Shown here: positions 26,401 through 35,236 of the stretch, piece by piece
How positions within the stretch are numbered: the stretch's first letter is position 1
Layout of the letters: each line of letters opens with the position of its first letter
Assembly: GCF_016219575.1 (NCBI RefSeq)
Contig: NZ_JACRMG010000006.1
Span: 1-64,000 of the forward strand
Direction: 5' to 3'
Length of the DNA: 64,000 bases
Source of the DNA: Bradyrhizobium sp.
GTDB lineage: Bacteria > Pseudomonadota > Alphaproteobacteria > Rhizobiales > Xanthobacteraceae
The notes under the pieces: generated by a model
The model's input: the letters and a program-made list of their open reading frames with translations, nothing else
Told to the model about the DNA's origin: nothing
Database searches by the model: none
Position numbers and translations under genes: made by a program

Positions 26401-26906
26401 ATGGCCAGCATCACCACCAGCGCGATGTCGCCGATGATCGGGAGCGAGGAGAACAGCCTGTCCTCGCTCAGGATGGTCTCGAGCGAGGACGCCATCGCCT
26501 TGAGCTGCAGCGCGATGTAGGGCACGGAGCCGACGATGGCAATCAGCGCCACGGTGGCGGCCACCGCCTGGCTCTTGCCGTATCGCGCGGCGATGAAGTC
26601 GGCGATCGAGGTGATGTTCTGCGACTTGGCGAGCTGGATCACGCGGCGCAGCAGCGGCGTGCAGATGCCGATCATCAGGACCGGGCCGATATAGATCGCC
26701 AGGAAGTCGATGCTGGTGCGGCTGGCAAAGCCGACCGAGCCGAAGAAGGTCCACGAGGTGCAGTAGATCGCCAGCGACAGCGGATAGATCAGGGCGCTGG
26801 CCCGGCCGCGATTGAGCGGCGACAGCCGGTCGCCATGGCTTGCGACCAGGAACAGCAGGCCGATGTAGCCGAAGGCGGCTGCGATCACGCCCCAGTCGTG
26901 CAGCAT
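23403..26906 (-). CDS. SSS-symporter/hybrid histidine kinase, CrbS/MxtR-like
   Basis: An 1167-residue membrane sensor. The N-terminal half is a sodium:solute symporter-like module with 12-13 helices (LIYPLSLAIYCTSWTFFGSVGFA onward). A PAS domain (LNHVRQGIAVFDADLQLICSNRHF) and short coiled coil follow. HisKA has H812 (AASHDILQPLNAARL); HATPase_c carries NFISNAIKYTP, DTGVGIP and GLGLGLSIV. The C-terminal receiver has D1094 (GLLVDYHLDRGNG). The architecture equals CbrA/CrbS/MxtR kinases, of which CrbS/MxtR with CrbR/ErdR control acetate use. The symporter module may sense or transport the ligand. Confidence 0.92.
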   Translation of the reverse strand: MLHDWGVIAAAFGYIGLLFLVASHGDRLSPLNRGRASALIYPLSLAIYCTSWTFFGSVGFASRTSIDFLAIYIGPVLMIGICTPLLRRVIQLAKSQNITSIADFIAARYGKSQAVAATVALIAIVGSVPYIALQLKAMASSLETILSEDRLFSSLPIIGDIALVVMLAMAVFAVLFGTRQADATEHQHGLMLAIATESIVKLVAFLAVGIFVTFWMFSPPELLERAMKTPEAVRAIEHPTSIGTFLTMTLLSFCAIMLLPRQFHVSVVENSTDAEVGRARWLFPLYLFAINLFVIPIAIAGLVTFPFGAVDPDMFVLALPLEGKSPLLSVIVFVGGLSAATAMVIVECVALSIMVSNDIVLPLVLPRSGEARAGGENFTGFLLRVRRFAIFAIMVLAYFYYRALGSAQLAAIGLLSFAAVAQLAPAFFGGLFWRQATARGAMGGMLVGFAVWAYTLFLPSFLEGTAAGMVLLQQGPLGIEALRPRALFGTDLPPLMHGVLWSLALNILTYVVLSLARSPSAIEHLQADVFVPTLAPITPTFRRWRSTVTVQDIQSTVAQYLGQERASQAFEAFAARHPGNLEPQAPADFELLQHAERLIASSIGAASSRLVMSLLLRKRAVSAKAALKLLDDSHAAAHFNREILQTALNHVRQGIAVFDADLQLICSNRHFGEILALPPHLVQLGIPLTEILEYMGTVFPPEAADADALLQRRLTAYTTVGEPYLERFPDRHMVIEVRTNRMPGSGLVITFTDVTPSFEAAEALERANATLEKRVRDRTEELTRLNSELALAKSAAEDANNSKTRFLAAASHDILQPLNAARLYVTSLVEKRSGGDDGKLAENIDDSLEAIEEILGALLDISRLDAGAMSPSISSFKMADLMRSLEIEFTPIARAKGLELVFVPCSLPVQSDRALLRRLLQNFISNAIKYTPRGRVLVGCRRRGQSLQIGVYDTGVGIPAFKRGEIFKEFHRLEQGARIARGLGLGLSIVERLARVLNHAIAIDSVASGGSVFSVTVPVAEAINHTAAVISTTPSRTPMSGALIVCIENDPAILDGMKTLLTAWDAKVIAVTDPEAAIAAMEEVGGTVTGLLVDYHLDRGNGVAAIRDIRRRFGENIPATLITADRSPNVRAAAREENIAILNKPVKPASLRAVLGQWRTQQMVAAE

Positions 26907-26967
26907 CGTCTGTCGTCTCCCTCAGGCGGCCGGCGCGACCACCCTGGGCGAGAGTATAGACGCATCA

Positions 26968-26994
26968 GGCCGGCAGCGCACTGCGCAGCCGGCC
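26968..26994 (-). terminator. Hairpin downstream of hemA
   Basis: GGCCGGC pairs with GCCGGCC, with an inner GCGC/GCGC stem. It lies 30 bases after the hemA stop. No T-run follows, so it is a weak or factor-assisted terminator, or an mRNA-end stabiliser. Confidence 0.5.
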
Positions 26995-27023
26995 CGATTT
27001 ACGCGTTTCCAGCGACGTTAAGG

Positions 27024-28250
27024 TTATTCCGCCGCCAGCGACTTCCGGTTCAGCGGCAGTCCCAGGCGCTCCCAGACCTGCAGCAGCGCTTCGGCGAGCT
27101 GATCGATCAGGACATCGTCGTGATAGGGCGAGGGCGTGATGCGCAGCCGCTCGCTTCCCTTGGCCACCGTCGGATAGTTGATCGGCTGGATGTAGATGCC
27201 GTGCTCTTCCAGCAGCAGGTCGGAAGCCTTCTTGCACTTCTCGGGGTCGCCGACGAACAGCGGCACGATATGGGTGTCGCTCGACATCACCGGCAAGCCG
27301 GCGGCGTTGAGGATCGCCTTGACCCGGGCGGCGCGCTCCTGGTGGCGCTCGCGCTCCCAGTTCGAGGTTTTCAGGTGACGGATCGCAGCGGTGGCGGCCG
27401 AGCAGATCGCCGGCGGCAGCGCTGTCGTGAAGATGAAGCCCGCCGCATAGGAGCGCACGGCGTCGATGACCTCGGCCTTGCCGGCGATGTAGCCGCCGAG
27501 GCAGCCGAACGCCTTGGCCAGCGTGCCTTCCAGCACGTCGATGCGGTGCATGACGCCGTCGCGCTCGGCGATGCCGCCGCCGCGCGGGCCGTACATGCCG
27601 ACCGCGTGCACTTCATCGACATAGGTCATGGCGCCGTATTTCTCGGCGAGGTCGCAGATTTTCGCCAGCGGCGCCACGTCGCCGTCCATCGAATAGAGGC
27701 TCTCGCAGACGATCAGCTTCGGGCGGTCACCGGCGGCGATCAGCAGCTCTTCGAGATGGGCCGTGTCGTTGTGGCGGAAGATCTGGCGCTCGCAGCGCGC
27801 CTCGCGCACGCCCTCGATCATGGAATTGTGGTTGAGCGCGTCCGAAAGGATCAGGACGTTCGGAATGAGCTTTGCGATGGTCGAGATGCCGGTGTGGTTC
27901 GACACATAGCCGGAGGTGAACAGGAGCGCCGCTTCCTTGCCGTGCAGGTCGGCAAGCTCCGCCTCGAGCTGCACCAGCGGATGATGGGTGCCGGCGATGT
28001 TGCGGGTGCCGCCGGCGCCGGTGCCGACGCGGGTTGCAGTCTCGACCATGGCGCCGACCACCTTGGGGTGCTGGCCCATGCCGAGATAGTCGTTGGAGCA
28101 CCAGATCACGACGTCGCGCTTGCCCTTGGGCGAGTGCCATACCGCATGCGGGAACCGGCCCGCGATCCGCTCGAGATCGGCAAAAACCCGGTAGCGCCGC
28201 TCGTCATGCAGCGTGTTGAGGGCGTTCTGGAAGAATTGGCTGTAATCCAT
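27024..28250 (-). CDS. hemA: 5-aminolevulinate synthase
   Basis: PLP enzyme condensing glycine and succinyl-CoA to 5-aminolevulinate, first step of tetrapyrrole synthesis by the C4 (Shemin) route used by alphaproteobacteria. The 408-residue protein begins with the diagnostic [23 protein letters not shown], has the glycine-rich [13 protein letters not shown] and the PLP lysine K246 ([11 protein letters not shown]). A FixK/FNR-type palindrome lies 143 bases upstream, so low-oxygen induction to supply haem is plausible. It appears to be a single-gene unit. Confidence 0.96.
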   Translation of the reverse strand: MDYSQFFQNALNTLHDERRYRVFADLERIAGRFPHAVWHSPKGKRDVVIWCSNDYLGMGQHPKVVGAMVETATRVGTGAGGTRNIAGTHHPLVQLEAELADLHGKEAALLFTSGYVSNHTGISTIAKLIPNVLILSDALNHNSMIEGVREARCERQIFRHNDTAHLEELLIAAGDRPKLIVCESLYSMDGDVAPLAKICDLAEKYGAMTYVDEVHAVGMYGPRGGGIAERDGVMHRIDVLEGTLAKAFGCLGGYIAGKAEVIDAVRSYAAGFIFTTALPPAICSAATAAIRHLKTSNWERERHQERAARVKAILNAAGLPVMSSDTHIVPLFVGDPEKCKKASDLLLEEHGIYIQPINYPTVAKGSERLRITPSPYHDDVLIDQLAEALLQVWERLGLPLNRKSLAAE

Positions 28251-28392
28251 CGCAAAACCTGAAAACGGGAGCTGGCCGGAGCGGCAAGTTCTTTTGAAGG
28301 CTTTGCCTTTTTAGAGCGTTTCCAGCTTTGCTGTCGAGCCGGAATCGCCCGTTTTGGCGGGGGTAAGGAATGATCCGGAGGCACGACAAAAC

Positions 28393-28406
28393 TTGATCCC
28401 GGTCAA
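28393..28406 (-). promoter_or_regulatory. FixK/FNR-type box upstream of hemA
   Basis: TTGATCCCGGTCAA has both half-sites intact as TTGA-N6-TCAA. FixK2 and FnrL proteins bind this consensus in Bradyrhizobium and Rhodobacter. The next gene on the opposite side ends into the region, so hemA is the only likely target. The 28251-28446 spacer contains nothing else recognised. Confidence 0.75.
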
Positions 28407-28446
28407 TGCGCTAGCCGGGGATTGTGGCAACCGCTTCACGCCGAAA

Positions 28447-29508
28447 TCACGTCGTCCTGAAGCGCAGCACGCCATCGGCTTCTTCCGCCGTCAGCCGCCC
28501 CTCCACCAGCATGTAATTGACGTGGGCGATCAATTCGCCCGCGGCAAATCCCATCTGGTGCGGATCCAGCGTGTGTTTGTGGAACACCACGGGCACGAGA
28601 TCCTTGGAGGTCTGCGGCACTTCCCGGCAGGCTTCCGCGATCAGCCGGCAGCGCTCCTCGTGGTGGTCGGCGAGCTGCTTGATCCTCGTCTTCAGCCCGT
28701 AGAACGGCACGCCATGGCCGGGCAGCACCATCACGTCATAGGGCAGGGTGGTGGTGAGGCTCGCCAGCGAGAACAGATATTCGCCCAGCGAGTTCTGCTC
28801 GGGCTCGACCGCCCAGACGCTGACATTGGGCGAGATCTTGCTCAGCACCTGGTCGGCGGAGAGGAACAGCTTGTCGGCGGCGCAATACAGCATCACCTGG
28901 TCCAGCGCGTGTCCGCCGCCGGTGATCACCTTGAAGCGGCGCTCGCCGATCACGATCTCGTCGCCATGCGAGATGCGCCGGTAGGACGGCGGCAGGATCG
29001 ACACCCGCTTGAGATAGTCCTGGCCGCGGCCGAGCAGCTTGTCGGTCAGGTTCTCGTCCATGCCGTGGCGGAGGAAGAACTTGCGCTGCGCGTTGCGCCG
29101 CTCCTCGGTGCCGCGGTTCTGGTGATAGACCGACTGCAGATATTCCACCTGCGACATGTAGAGCGGGCAATTAAACCGCTCGGTGATCCAGCCCGCGAGG
29201 CCGACATGGTCGGGATGCGAATGGGTCACGATCAGGCGGCTGACCCTGACGCCCTTCAGCGGGCCCTCGAACAGCGCGGTCCAGGCCGCGATCGATTCCT
29301 CGTTGCCGAAGCCGGAATCGACCATGGTCCAGCCGTCGCCGTCGGCGAGCAGGTAGATGTTCACATGGTTGAGGCGGAAGGGCAGCTTCAGCCGCGCCCA
29401 CAGCACGCCCGGCATGACCTCGACGACCTGGTCGTGGCCGGGGTGGTTTTCCCAAGGGTAGCGCAATGCCTCGGCGGAGGACTGGATGCTGTCGGCTTTC
29501 GTATGCAT
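28447..29508 (-). CDS. MBL-fold metallo-hydrolase
   Basis: A 353-residue metallo-beta-lactamase-fold hydrolase. The zinc motif HSHPDH is at residues 96-101, the second aspartate/histidine set is in GGGHALDQVMLYCAADKLFLSADQVL, and a late His occurs in VLPGHGVPFYG, so both metal sites look complete. A C-terminal helical region follows, as in LACTB2-like or glyoxalase II-like proteins. Substrate unknown. It lies between the hemA promoter region and a chemotaxis receptor gene, with no evident functional tie. Confidence 0.9.
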   Translation of the reverse strand: MHTKADSIQSSAEALRYPWENHPGHDQVVEVMPGVLWARLKLPFRLNHVNIYLLADGDGWTMVDSGFGNEESIAAWTALFEGPLKGVRVSRLIVTHSHPDHVGLAGWITERFNCPLYMSQVEYLQSVYHQNRGTEERRNAQRKFFLRHGMDENLTDKLLGRGQDYLKRVSILPPSYRRISHGDEIVIGERRFKVITGGGHALDQVMLYCAADKLFLSADQVLSKISPNVSVWAVEPEQNSLGEYLFSLASLTTTLPYDVMVLPGHGVPFYGLKTRIKQLADHHEERCRLIAEACREVPQTSKDLVPVVFHKHTLDPHQMGFAAGELIAHVNYMLVEGRLTAEEADGVLRFRTT

Positions 29509-29570
29509 GGCTACGGCTTAGCCGCACCTGCGGCCCGGCGCCAGCCGAAAAAGCGGATGGCTCCATGCCG

Positions 29571-29667
29571 TCATTCCGGGCTGGCCCGCAGGGCCGGACC
29601 CGGAAATCCCGCAGTAAGGGAAAAGAATCCGGTGCGGGATTCCGGGGCGCACTTGCGCCCCGGAATG
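29571..29667. repeat. Palindromic intergenic repeat
   Basis: The element begins TCATTCCGGG and ends CCCGGAATGA as terminal inverted repeats. Internal GC-rich hairpins include GGCCCGCAGGGCC and GGGGCGCACTTGCGCCCC. It sits just after the chemotaxis receptor gene stop and could also act as an mRNA-end structure. Confidence 0.75.
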
Positions 29668-29685
29668 AGGTCCCAAAGGAGGGCG

Positions 29686-31845
29686 TTACGCCGCCCGGAT
29701 ATTCGACAGGAACGCGTCGATTTCCGCCCGCAGCACGTCGGCTTCCCGGCGCAGTGCGTCGGAGGCGGAGAGTACTTCGCCGGCGGCGGTGCCGGCCTCG
29801 TTGGAGGCGTTGCTGACGCCGACGATGTTGGAGGAGACCTCGCTGGTGCCGCCGGCGGCATGCTGGATGTTGCGGGCGATCTCGCGCGTCGCCGCGCCCT
29901 GCTCCTCGACGGCCGCCGCGATCGCAGTGGTGACGTCGTTGATCTCGCTGATGGTGGCGGAGATGTTGCGGATGGCCGTGACCGCCGTATTGGTCACATT
30001 CTGCATGCTGCCGATCTGCTGGCGGATTTCGTCGGTCGCCTTCGCGGTCTGGCTGGCGAGGTTCTTGACTTCGGAGGCGACCACCGCAAAGCCGCGGCCC
30101 GCTTCGCCGGCGCGCGCCGCCTCGATGGTGGCGTTGAGCGCGAGCAAATTGGTCTGCGAGGCGATGGTCTGGATCAGGTCGACCACCACGCTGATGCGCC
30201 CCGCATTGTCGGCAAGGCCCTGCATGGTGGCGTCGGTGGTGCCGGCCTCATCCACCGCCTTGCGGGCGATCTCGGCCGAGGTGACGACCTGGCGGCCGAT
30301 CTCGGCGATCGAGGACGACAATTGCTCCGTGCCGGCCGACACGGTCTGCACATTGACCGAGGTTTCCTCCGCGGCGGAGGCGACTGCGCTCACCAGCGCG
30401 CTCGACTGGTCGGCGGTCGCCGACATGCTCTGCGCGGTCGACTGCATCGAATTGGCAGCGCTCGACAGGCTGTCGAGGGCGCTGCCCACGGTGGCCTCGA
30501 ACTCGGCTATATGGGTTTCCATGCGGGAGGCGCGCTCGGCCTTGGCAACGCGGTCCTTGTCCTGGTCGGCGGTCAGCGCACGGGCCGCGATCATGCTCTC
30601 GCGGAACACCTGCAGCGAATCCGACATTTCCGCGATCTCGTCGCTCTGGCCGGAATGGTAGATCTCGGATTCGAGATCGCCGCTGGACAGTATCTTCATC
30701 GAGCTCTGCAGCGCGCGGATGCGGCGGATGATGCTGCGGCCGACATAGAGCCAGACGAACAGCACCGAGCCGATCAGCGTGCCGACGCCGAGCGCCAGCA
30801 TCACGATGGTGGCGAGCGAAATCTCCTCGCGCGCCTGTGCGGTTGCGGTGTCGGTTTCCTTGCGCACGCCGTCGACGAGCTGCTGCACGCTGATGCCGAG
30901 ACCGACATTGAGCTTGCGGGTTTCCTCCAGGATGGTTTCGCCGTAGTCGGCGGCATCGAGCTCCTTCTGGCGGATCTTGAAGATGCGCTCCTTGCCTTCG
31001 CCGAGCGCCTGCAGCTTCGCCGCGACCTCGCCCATCGTCTTGCCGCCGGCGCCTTTCGGCAGCATCTCGAGGTTGGATTTGAGGCGCTCGACCGTCTCCT
31101 TGAATTCCTTTTCGATCGCTTCCAGCGTGTCGCTGTCGGTGGCGGACAGGGCGGCGGCCAGGTTGGAGGCCATCAGGTTGCCGCTCGCGATCACGTTGCC
31201 GAGCTGCACGACGATCTGGGCCGCCTGGTTGGCGTCGTCGATCACGGGCTCGACGGCGGTGAGAACGGCATTGAGCCGGCTCTGGGCATCCACCATCTCC
31301 GGGACGGAGGCGGCGACGAATTCCCCTTGCGCCTTGCGCAAGGCTTCGTATTTCTTGTCGTGCTGGGCCGCCGCCTCGAGCCGCTCGCGCGCCGCCGAAC
31401 CGAGGCTCTTGGTCATGTCCTCGATGTTCTTCACGGTCTCGGTGAGCGCTGCGGCGACCGACTTGTCGGCGCCGAGCTGGATGACCTCGTTCAGCTTGGC
31501 CAGTGCGGCGGCCTGCGTCTCGTTGACCTTCTTGGTGCGCTCGTTCAGCGACTCTTCGGAGCGCGCGGCAAGCAGCGCCGGGCCCTGGCTTGCGAGCGCC
31601 GCGCTCTGCGCCGACAGCTGCAGGCTGGTGGCCAGCCGCGGAATGTCCTTGCCGCTGAGATCGACCATGACGCCGCCGAGGTGGCCGAGCACGAGGCCGG
31701 CGCCGGCGGAGATCACGATGGCCATGCCGGCGATGACGGCGAAGGCCGAGAAGAGGTTACCCCTGACACCGAATTTCGGCAGCCGGAATTTGAGAAATCC
31801 TGGTTTGCCGACCTTGAACCGCAACGCCATTGCCCCGAGCCCCAT
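29686..31845 (-). CDS. Methyl-accepting chemotaxis protein
   Basis: A 719-residue receptor. A first membrane helix ([24 protein letters not shown]) is followed by about 280 residues of all-helical periplasmic sensor, rich in Ala/Glu (helical-bundle type), a second membrane helix ([23 protein letters not shown]), a HAMP segment and the signalling domain. The conserved hairpin tip reads [40 protein letters not shown]. It should form dimers and control CheA. The ligand is unknown. Two starts are possible, 31845 and 31830. No che genes are nearby, so it is a stand-alone receptor gene. Confidence 0.93.
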   Translation of the reverse strand: MGLGAMALRFKVGKPGFLKFRLPKFGVRGNLFSAFAVIAGMAIVISAGAGLVLGHLGGVMVDLSGKDIPRLATSLQLSAQSAALASQGPALLAARSEESLNERTKKVNETQAAALAKLNEVIQLGADKSVAAALTETVKNIEDMTKSLGSAARERLEAAAQHDKKYEALRKAQGEFVAASVPEMVDAQSRLNAVLTAVEPVIDDANQAAQIVVQLGNVIASGNLMASNLAAALSATDSDTLEAIEKEFKETVERLKSNLEMLPKGAGGKTMGEVAAKLQALGEGKERIFKIRQKELDAADYGETILEETRKLNVGLGISVQQLVDGVRKETDTATAQAREEISLATIVMLALGVGTLIGSVLFVWLYVGRSIIRRIRALQSSMKILSSGDLESEIYHSGQSDEIAEMSDSLQVFRESMIAARALTADQDKDRVAKAERASRMETHIAEFEATVGSALDSLSSAANSMQSTAQSMSATADQSSALVSAVASAAEETSVNVQTVSAGTEQLSSSIAEIGRQVVTSAEIARKAVDEAGTTDATMQGLADNAGRISVVVDLIQTIASQTNLLALNATIEAARAGEAGRGFAVVASEVKNLASQTAKATDEIRQQIGSMQNVTNTAVTAIRNISATISEINDVTTAIAAAVEEQGAATREIARNIQHAAGGTSEVSSNIVGVSNASNEAGTAAGEVLSASDALRREADVLRAEIDAFLSNIRAA

Positions 31846-31941
31846 ACGCTACCTGTAGGTGGCGGCAGTATCGCGATACCCGGTTAACAAGTCGGGAAGG
31901 CCTGAGGCGGCGGCGCCCACTTTTCGCGCCGAACACAACAA

Positions 31942-31969
31942 AAAAGGCCGGCTGAAGCGCCGGCCTTTT
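31942..31969 (-). terminator. Terminator of outer-membrane protein gene 1
   Basis: AAAAGGCCGGC and GCCGGCCTTTT form an 11-bp stem with loop TGAAGC, about 30 bases after the stop. The stem itself supplies a T-run (TTTTT) on the minus strand. Confidence 0.88.
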
Positions 31970-31998
31970 CCGCGAGAAGCGAAACCTGCAATGTTTGG

Positions 31999-32727
31999 TT
32001 AGTACTTTGCAATCACCGGACCCGGGCCGAGGTTGAAGCGGTAGTTGATACCGGCTTTCACCGTGTGCTCGTCGTTGCGGAAGCTGCCGAACGGCGCCAG
32101 CGCCACCGGCGTCACGAAGCGGCTGTCGCCGAAGTTGTAGTACTGGTACTCGACCTTGCCCGACCAGTTCTGGGCGAACATGTATTCGAAGCCGGCGCCG
32201 ACGGTATAGCCGTCGCGATGGTTGCCGTCGAAGCTGTAGGCCTGAGGCACGCCGCCGAGATACAGGCTCTCGTTGTTGTCGGCGAAGGCATAACCGCCCT
32301 TCACGTAGAGCAGTCCCGGGCCCCAGGTGTAGCCGAGGCGGCCGGTCACCGATCCGATGCCGCGGCGGTCGTTGCTGTAGACATAGCCGTTCGGGAACGC
32401 AGCGTTGATGGTGTTGCCGCTGAGCCAGGAGTACTGGGCTTCGATGCCGAGCACGAAGTTCGCCGCGAACTGGTAGTCGAAGCCGCCCTGCACGCCGCCG
32501 AGGAAACGCGCGTCGTTGTTGCCGTTCAGTACGAGGCCGTTGAAGGTGTTGTCGTTGCCGAAGGCGGCGCCGACGTGACCGCCGATGTAGAAGCCGGTCC
32601 AGTTGTAGATCGGGGCTGCGATCGGGGGCGGTGCCTTGGTGTAGGCGCGGCGCGCCTGCAGATCGGCGGCAAGGGAGGGCGCGCCGAGTGAAATGAGCGC
32701 CACGGTGGTGAGAAGAAGTTTCTTCAT
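31999..32727 (-). CDS. Outer membrane beta-barrel protein, Omp31-like, copy 1
   Basis: A 242-residue outer membrane protein. A Sec signal peptide (MKKLLLTTVALISLGAPSLAA) is followed by the opening NWTGFYIGGHVGAAFG of the Omp31/Omp25 class, then alternating hydrophobic strands ending in an aromatic C-terminus (KAGINYRFNLGPGPVIAKY). Members are eight-stranded barrels with structural or surface roles; none is a general porin with certainty. The next gene upstream encodes a paralogue, each with its own terminator. Confidence 0.9.
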   Translation of the reverse strand: MKKLLLTTVALISLGAPSLAADLQARRAYTKAPPPIAAPIYNWTGFYIGGHVGAAFGNDNTFNGLVLNGNNDARFLGGVQGGFDYQFAANFVLGIEAQYSWLSGNTINAAFPNGYVYSNDRRGIGSVTGRLGYTWGPGLLYVKGGYAFADNNESLYLGGVPQAYSFDGNHRDGYTVGAGFEYMFAQNWSGKVEYQYYNFGDSRFVTPVALAPFGSFRNDEHTVKAGINYRFNLGPGPVIAKY

Positions 32728-32926
32728 TCGTCTTGGTCTCCAACAGAACATTCGCAAGACGCCGTTTGCAGGCGCCCATCCGAGGGCGCGCTGATTATCG
32801 GTGTTCGCGATGAAATGCTGTCACCCGTCAGACACAGTTCCGCTCGCCCATTGCAGCCGGAAACAAGCCGGAAAGCTGCCGCATTTCGCAAGCGATTTGC
32901 GACGGATGCGGATTGATTTCGCGAAA

Positions 32927-32951
32927 AAGGGCCGGCGTTGTGCCGGCCCTT
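32927..32951 (-). terminator. Terminator of outer-membrane protein gene 2
   Basis: AAGGGCCGGC and GCCGGCCCTT form a 10-bp stem with a five-base loop, about 50 bases after the stop, followed on the minus strand by a T-rich stretch. Confidence 0.85.
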
Positions 32952-33003
32952 CAACAAGTCTTGATCGCCTCGTGAGCGCCTGGCGCATCGCGCTCCGGCA
33001 AAT

Positions 33004-33726
33004 TCAGTAGCGTGCGACGACGGGGCTCGAGAAGTTGAAACGGTAGTTCACGCCGACCTTCAACGTGTGCTCGTCGTTGTGGAAGGCGCCGAACGGCACC
33101 AGCGCGGCAGGGGCGACGAACCGGCTGTCGCCGAAATCGTAGTACTGGTACTCGGCCTTCACCGACCAGCTCGGCGCGAACATGTATTCGGCGCCGCCGC
33201 CGATGGTCCAGCCGCTGCTGTGGCCGCTGTCGAGCGCAAAGGCGATGGGCACGCCGGCGAAGGTCACGACGTCGCGGTTGTCGGAATAAGCGTAACCGCC
33301 TTTCACATAGACCAGCGCCGCACCGAAGGAATAGCCGAGGCGGGCGGTGATGGAGCCCAGCCCGCGCTGGTCATTGCTGTAGACATAGCCGGCGGGGAAC
33401 ACCGCGCTGGCGTTGTTGCGGCTGAGCCAGCTGTATTGTCCCTCCGCACCGACCACCCAGTTGCCGTAGAACTGCCAGTCGGCGCCGGCCTGCACGCCGC
33501 CCATGAAGCGCGCGTCGTTGTCGGAGAGCGCAAGGCCGTTGAAATTGTAGTTGCCGCCGAAGGCGCCGCCGAGATGCGCGCCGACATAGAAGCCGGTCCA
33601 GGTCCAGATCGGCGCGGCATAGGCCGGTGCCTTGTTGTAGTTGTAGCGCGCGCCGAGATCGGCGGCGGAAGCCGGCATCGCGGCAAACGCCGCGGCGGCC
33701 GATGCGGCAAGCAGGATCTTCTTCAT
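33004..33726 (-). CDS. Outer membrane beta-barrel protein, Omp31-like, copy 2
   Basis: A 240-residue paralogue of the 31999-32727 product, with signal peptide MKKILLAASAAAAFAAMPASAA, WTWTGFYVGAHLGGAFGGNYNFNG, AEGQYSWLSRNNASAVFPAGYVYSNDQRG and the same C-terminal strand pattern (LKVGVNYRFNFSSPVVARY). Identity between copies is high over the barrel strands and lower in surface loops. The tandem pair suggests a local duplication with separately terminated transcripts. Confidence 0.9.
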   Translation of the reverse strand: MKKILLAASAAAAFAAMPASAADLGARYNYNKAPAYAAPIWTWTGFYVGAHLGGAFGGNYNFNGLALSDNDARFMGGVQAGADWQFYGNWVVGAEGQYSWLSRNNASAVFPAGYVYSNDQRGLGSITARLGYSFGAALVYVKGGYAYSDNRDVVTFAGVPIAFALDSGHSSGWTIGGGAEYMFAPSWSVKAEYQYYDFGDSRFVAPAALVPFGAFHNDEHTLKVGVNYRFNFSSPVVARY

Positions 33727-33897
33727 TTTCGCAGTCCCCGGTCATTCCAGGCGCCGCAGTCGGGCGCACATCCATGCCGGAGAGTAAGAAGGGCTTTGGC
33801 TAACATGCGGTGACCGTCCGCCCGCGGGCGCCGCGAACCCGGCGCGTTGGCAGGCAAACCATTTGTTGTGCTTAACGAGGCGTTAAAGCGGAAGCAG

Positions 33898-34188
33898 TCA
33901 GGTGCAGCCTTCGGCAAGCACCAGCCTGCTCGTGGTGGTGGCGTGGCGAATCCTGAACAGGTCCTGGATTTCGGGATCGCTGAGGAACGCCTGCGCCTTC
34001 TCGCGTTCCGGGAATTCGATGATGACCATGCGTTCGGGCTTCCAGTCGCCCTCGATCGTCACCGGCTGGACGCCCTGGACGATGTACTTGCCGGAGTGTT
34101 TGGCGATGAATGCCGGGATCCTGGCGATATATTCCTTGAAGCCGGCGAAGTCGTTCACCTTCAGGTCGAGCACCAGATACGCTTTCAT
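33898..34188 (-). CDS. DUF1330 family protein
   Basis: A 96-residue single-domain protein of the DUF1330 ferredoxin-fold family. The pattern is complete: KAYLVLDLKVNDFAGFKEY, PAFIAKHSGKYIVQG, DWKPERMVIIEFPEREKAQAFLSDPE. The biochemical role of the family is not established. It follows the HTH gene at 34194 by five bases and probably shares its transcript. Confidence 0.88.
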   Translation of the reverse strand: MKAYLVLDLKVNDFAGFKEYIARIPAFIAKHSGKYIVQGVQPVTIEGDWKPERMVIIEFPEREKAQAFLSDPEIQDLFRIRHATTTSRLVLAEGCT

Positions 34189-34193
34189 GTCTG

Positions 34194-34514
34194 CTAGCCC
34201 AGCCGCTCCAGCACTTCCTCGCGCAGCTTGTTGCGGAATTGCGCACGCGCCGCCGGGCGATCCTTTTCGGCAACATCGTGGCGATCGAACACGTTGAATT
34301 TTTCCAGGATCGGGTAGCGCTCGCTCGCCATGGCGAGGATACGAAGCCGCTCGGCCACCGGTCCAATCGGTCCCCTGACCTCCCAGCGCCGGATGGTGTC
34401 GGCGCCGCCGGCCGGAGGCAGGCCGCAGAGCCTGGCCATGTCGGCGGCCGTGAGCGGCCGGCCGATCGCTTCCCCCAGATCGATGCGCAATTGCCTGAAT
34501 TCCGGTCCGGTCAC
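34194..34514 (-). CDS. Putative helix-turn-helix regulator
   Basis: A 106-residue protein with an XRE/MerR-style N-terminal motif: FRQLRIDLGEAIGRPLTAADMARLCGLPPAGGADTIRRWEV reads as a helix-turn-helix (LTAADMARLCGL, then TIRRWE as recognition helix). The C-terminal half is charged and helical. It likely binds DNA, with an unknown target; possibly its own promoter. Start codon GTG at 34514. Confidence in the DNA-binding call is moderate because the motif is short. Confidence 0.7.
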   Translation of the reverse strand: MTGPEFRQLRIDLGEAIGRPLTAADMARLCGLPPAGGADTIRRWEVRGPIGPVAERLRILAMASERYPILEKFNVFDRHDVAEKDRPAARAQFRNKLREEVLERLG

Positions 34515-34614
34515 GATTGCTTGTTCCCCAATGTCCTAAAGTGTGAACCGCCTCACACGTCCCCGGGCTTCTACGGGCTATACCGCCAGCCAATCGTTCC
34601 ATCAGGAGGCACAC

Positions 34615-34884
34615 ATGCGCCGATTGATCGAAAGCCTGACACCCGGCGAGCGCCCGATCTCCTGGACGTGGATCGGCGGAATGTTCGCCTTTTACGTCGT
34701 GGTGACGGCCGCGGCCGTTACCCTCCTTGTCGGTCACCCGACTCGCGCGAATCTCGTGCAAAAAACCGGCGCCACTGTGGCGACCGGCGCGGCATCGTCT
34801 TCCGCCGGCGAGCCCGGCATGCTGCGCAGCCTGCAGCACGTCGTGCATTATCGGGATGACGCCAGGGTGATCGGAAGCGAGTGA
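34615..34884 (+). CDS. Small single-helix membrane protein
   Basis: An 89-residue protein of unknown function with one membrane helix (WIGGMFAFYVVVTAAAVTLLVG) after a short Arg-containing N-terminus and a Ser/Ala/Gly-rich tail. A strong AGGAGG stands nine bases before the ATG, which supports real translation. No recognised domain. Confidence 0.65.
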   Translation: MRRLIESLTPGERPISWTWIGGMFAFYVVVTAAAVTLLVGHPTRANLVQKTGATVATGAASSSAGEPGMLRSLQHVVHYRDDARVIGSE

Positions 34885-34895
34885 CAAGCGAAGAC

Positions 34896-34970
<75 letters not shown>

Positions 34971-35236
34971 ATATGCCCGGGAAATACAGAATCGGCCGCG
35001 TCCGGCGCCTCCGGGCGGCCGGTTCTTGCCACAAGGACCCCCCATGCGCAAGCACGCGGGAGGACGGCGGGGCCATGAAATTGGGTCGAAAACCACCGCT
35101 TTGCGCCGGCGGGCCGGACGTCGACCCCCGGGATGCCGCCTGAGCCGGTTCCGCTCCGTCCGCAATGGCAATTGCCTCGCGCGCGGCCTGCGCGCCATAT
35201 TCCCGGCGACAGCAGCGGCCGATCCACCGGGAAGCG

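Noticed and set aside
28305..28335. Irr/iron-control element near hemA (TTTAGAGCGTTTCC)
   Set aside because: Only a partial match; the text also resembles a common intergenic repeat, so it was not called.
28354..31887. Very long plus-strand open frame antisense to the MBL and chemotaxis genes
   Set aside because: Its sequence is low-complexity His/Arg/Gly/Asp-rich with no domain, the usual shadow of high-GC codon bias; the minus-strand proteins have clear motifs.
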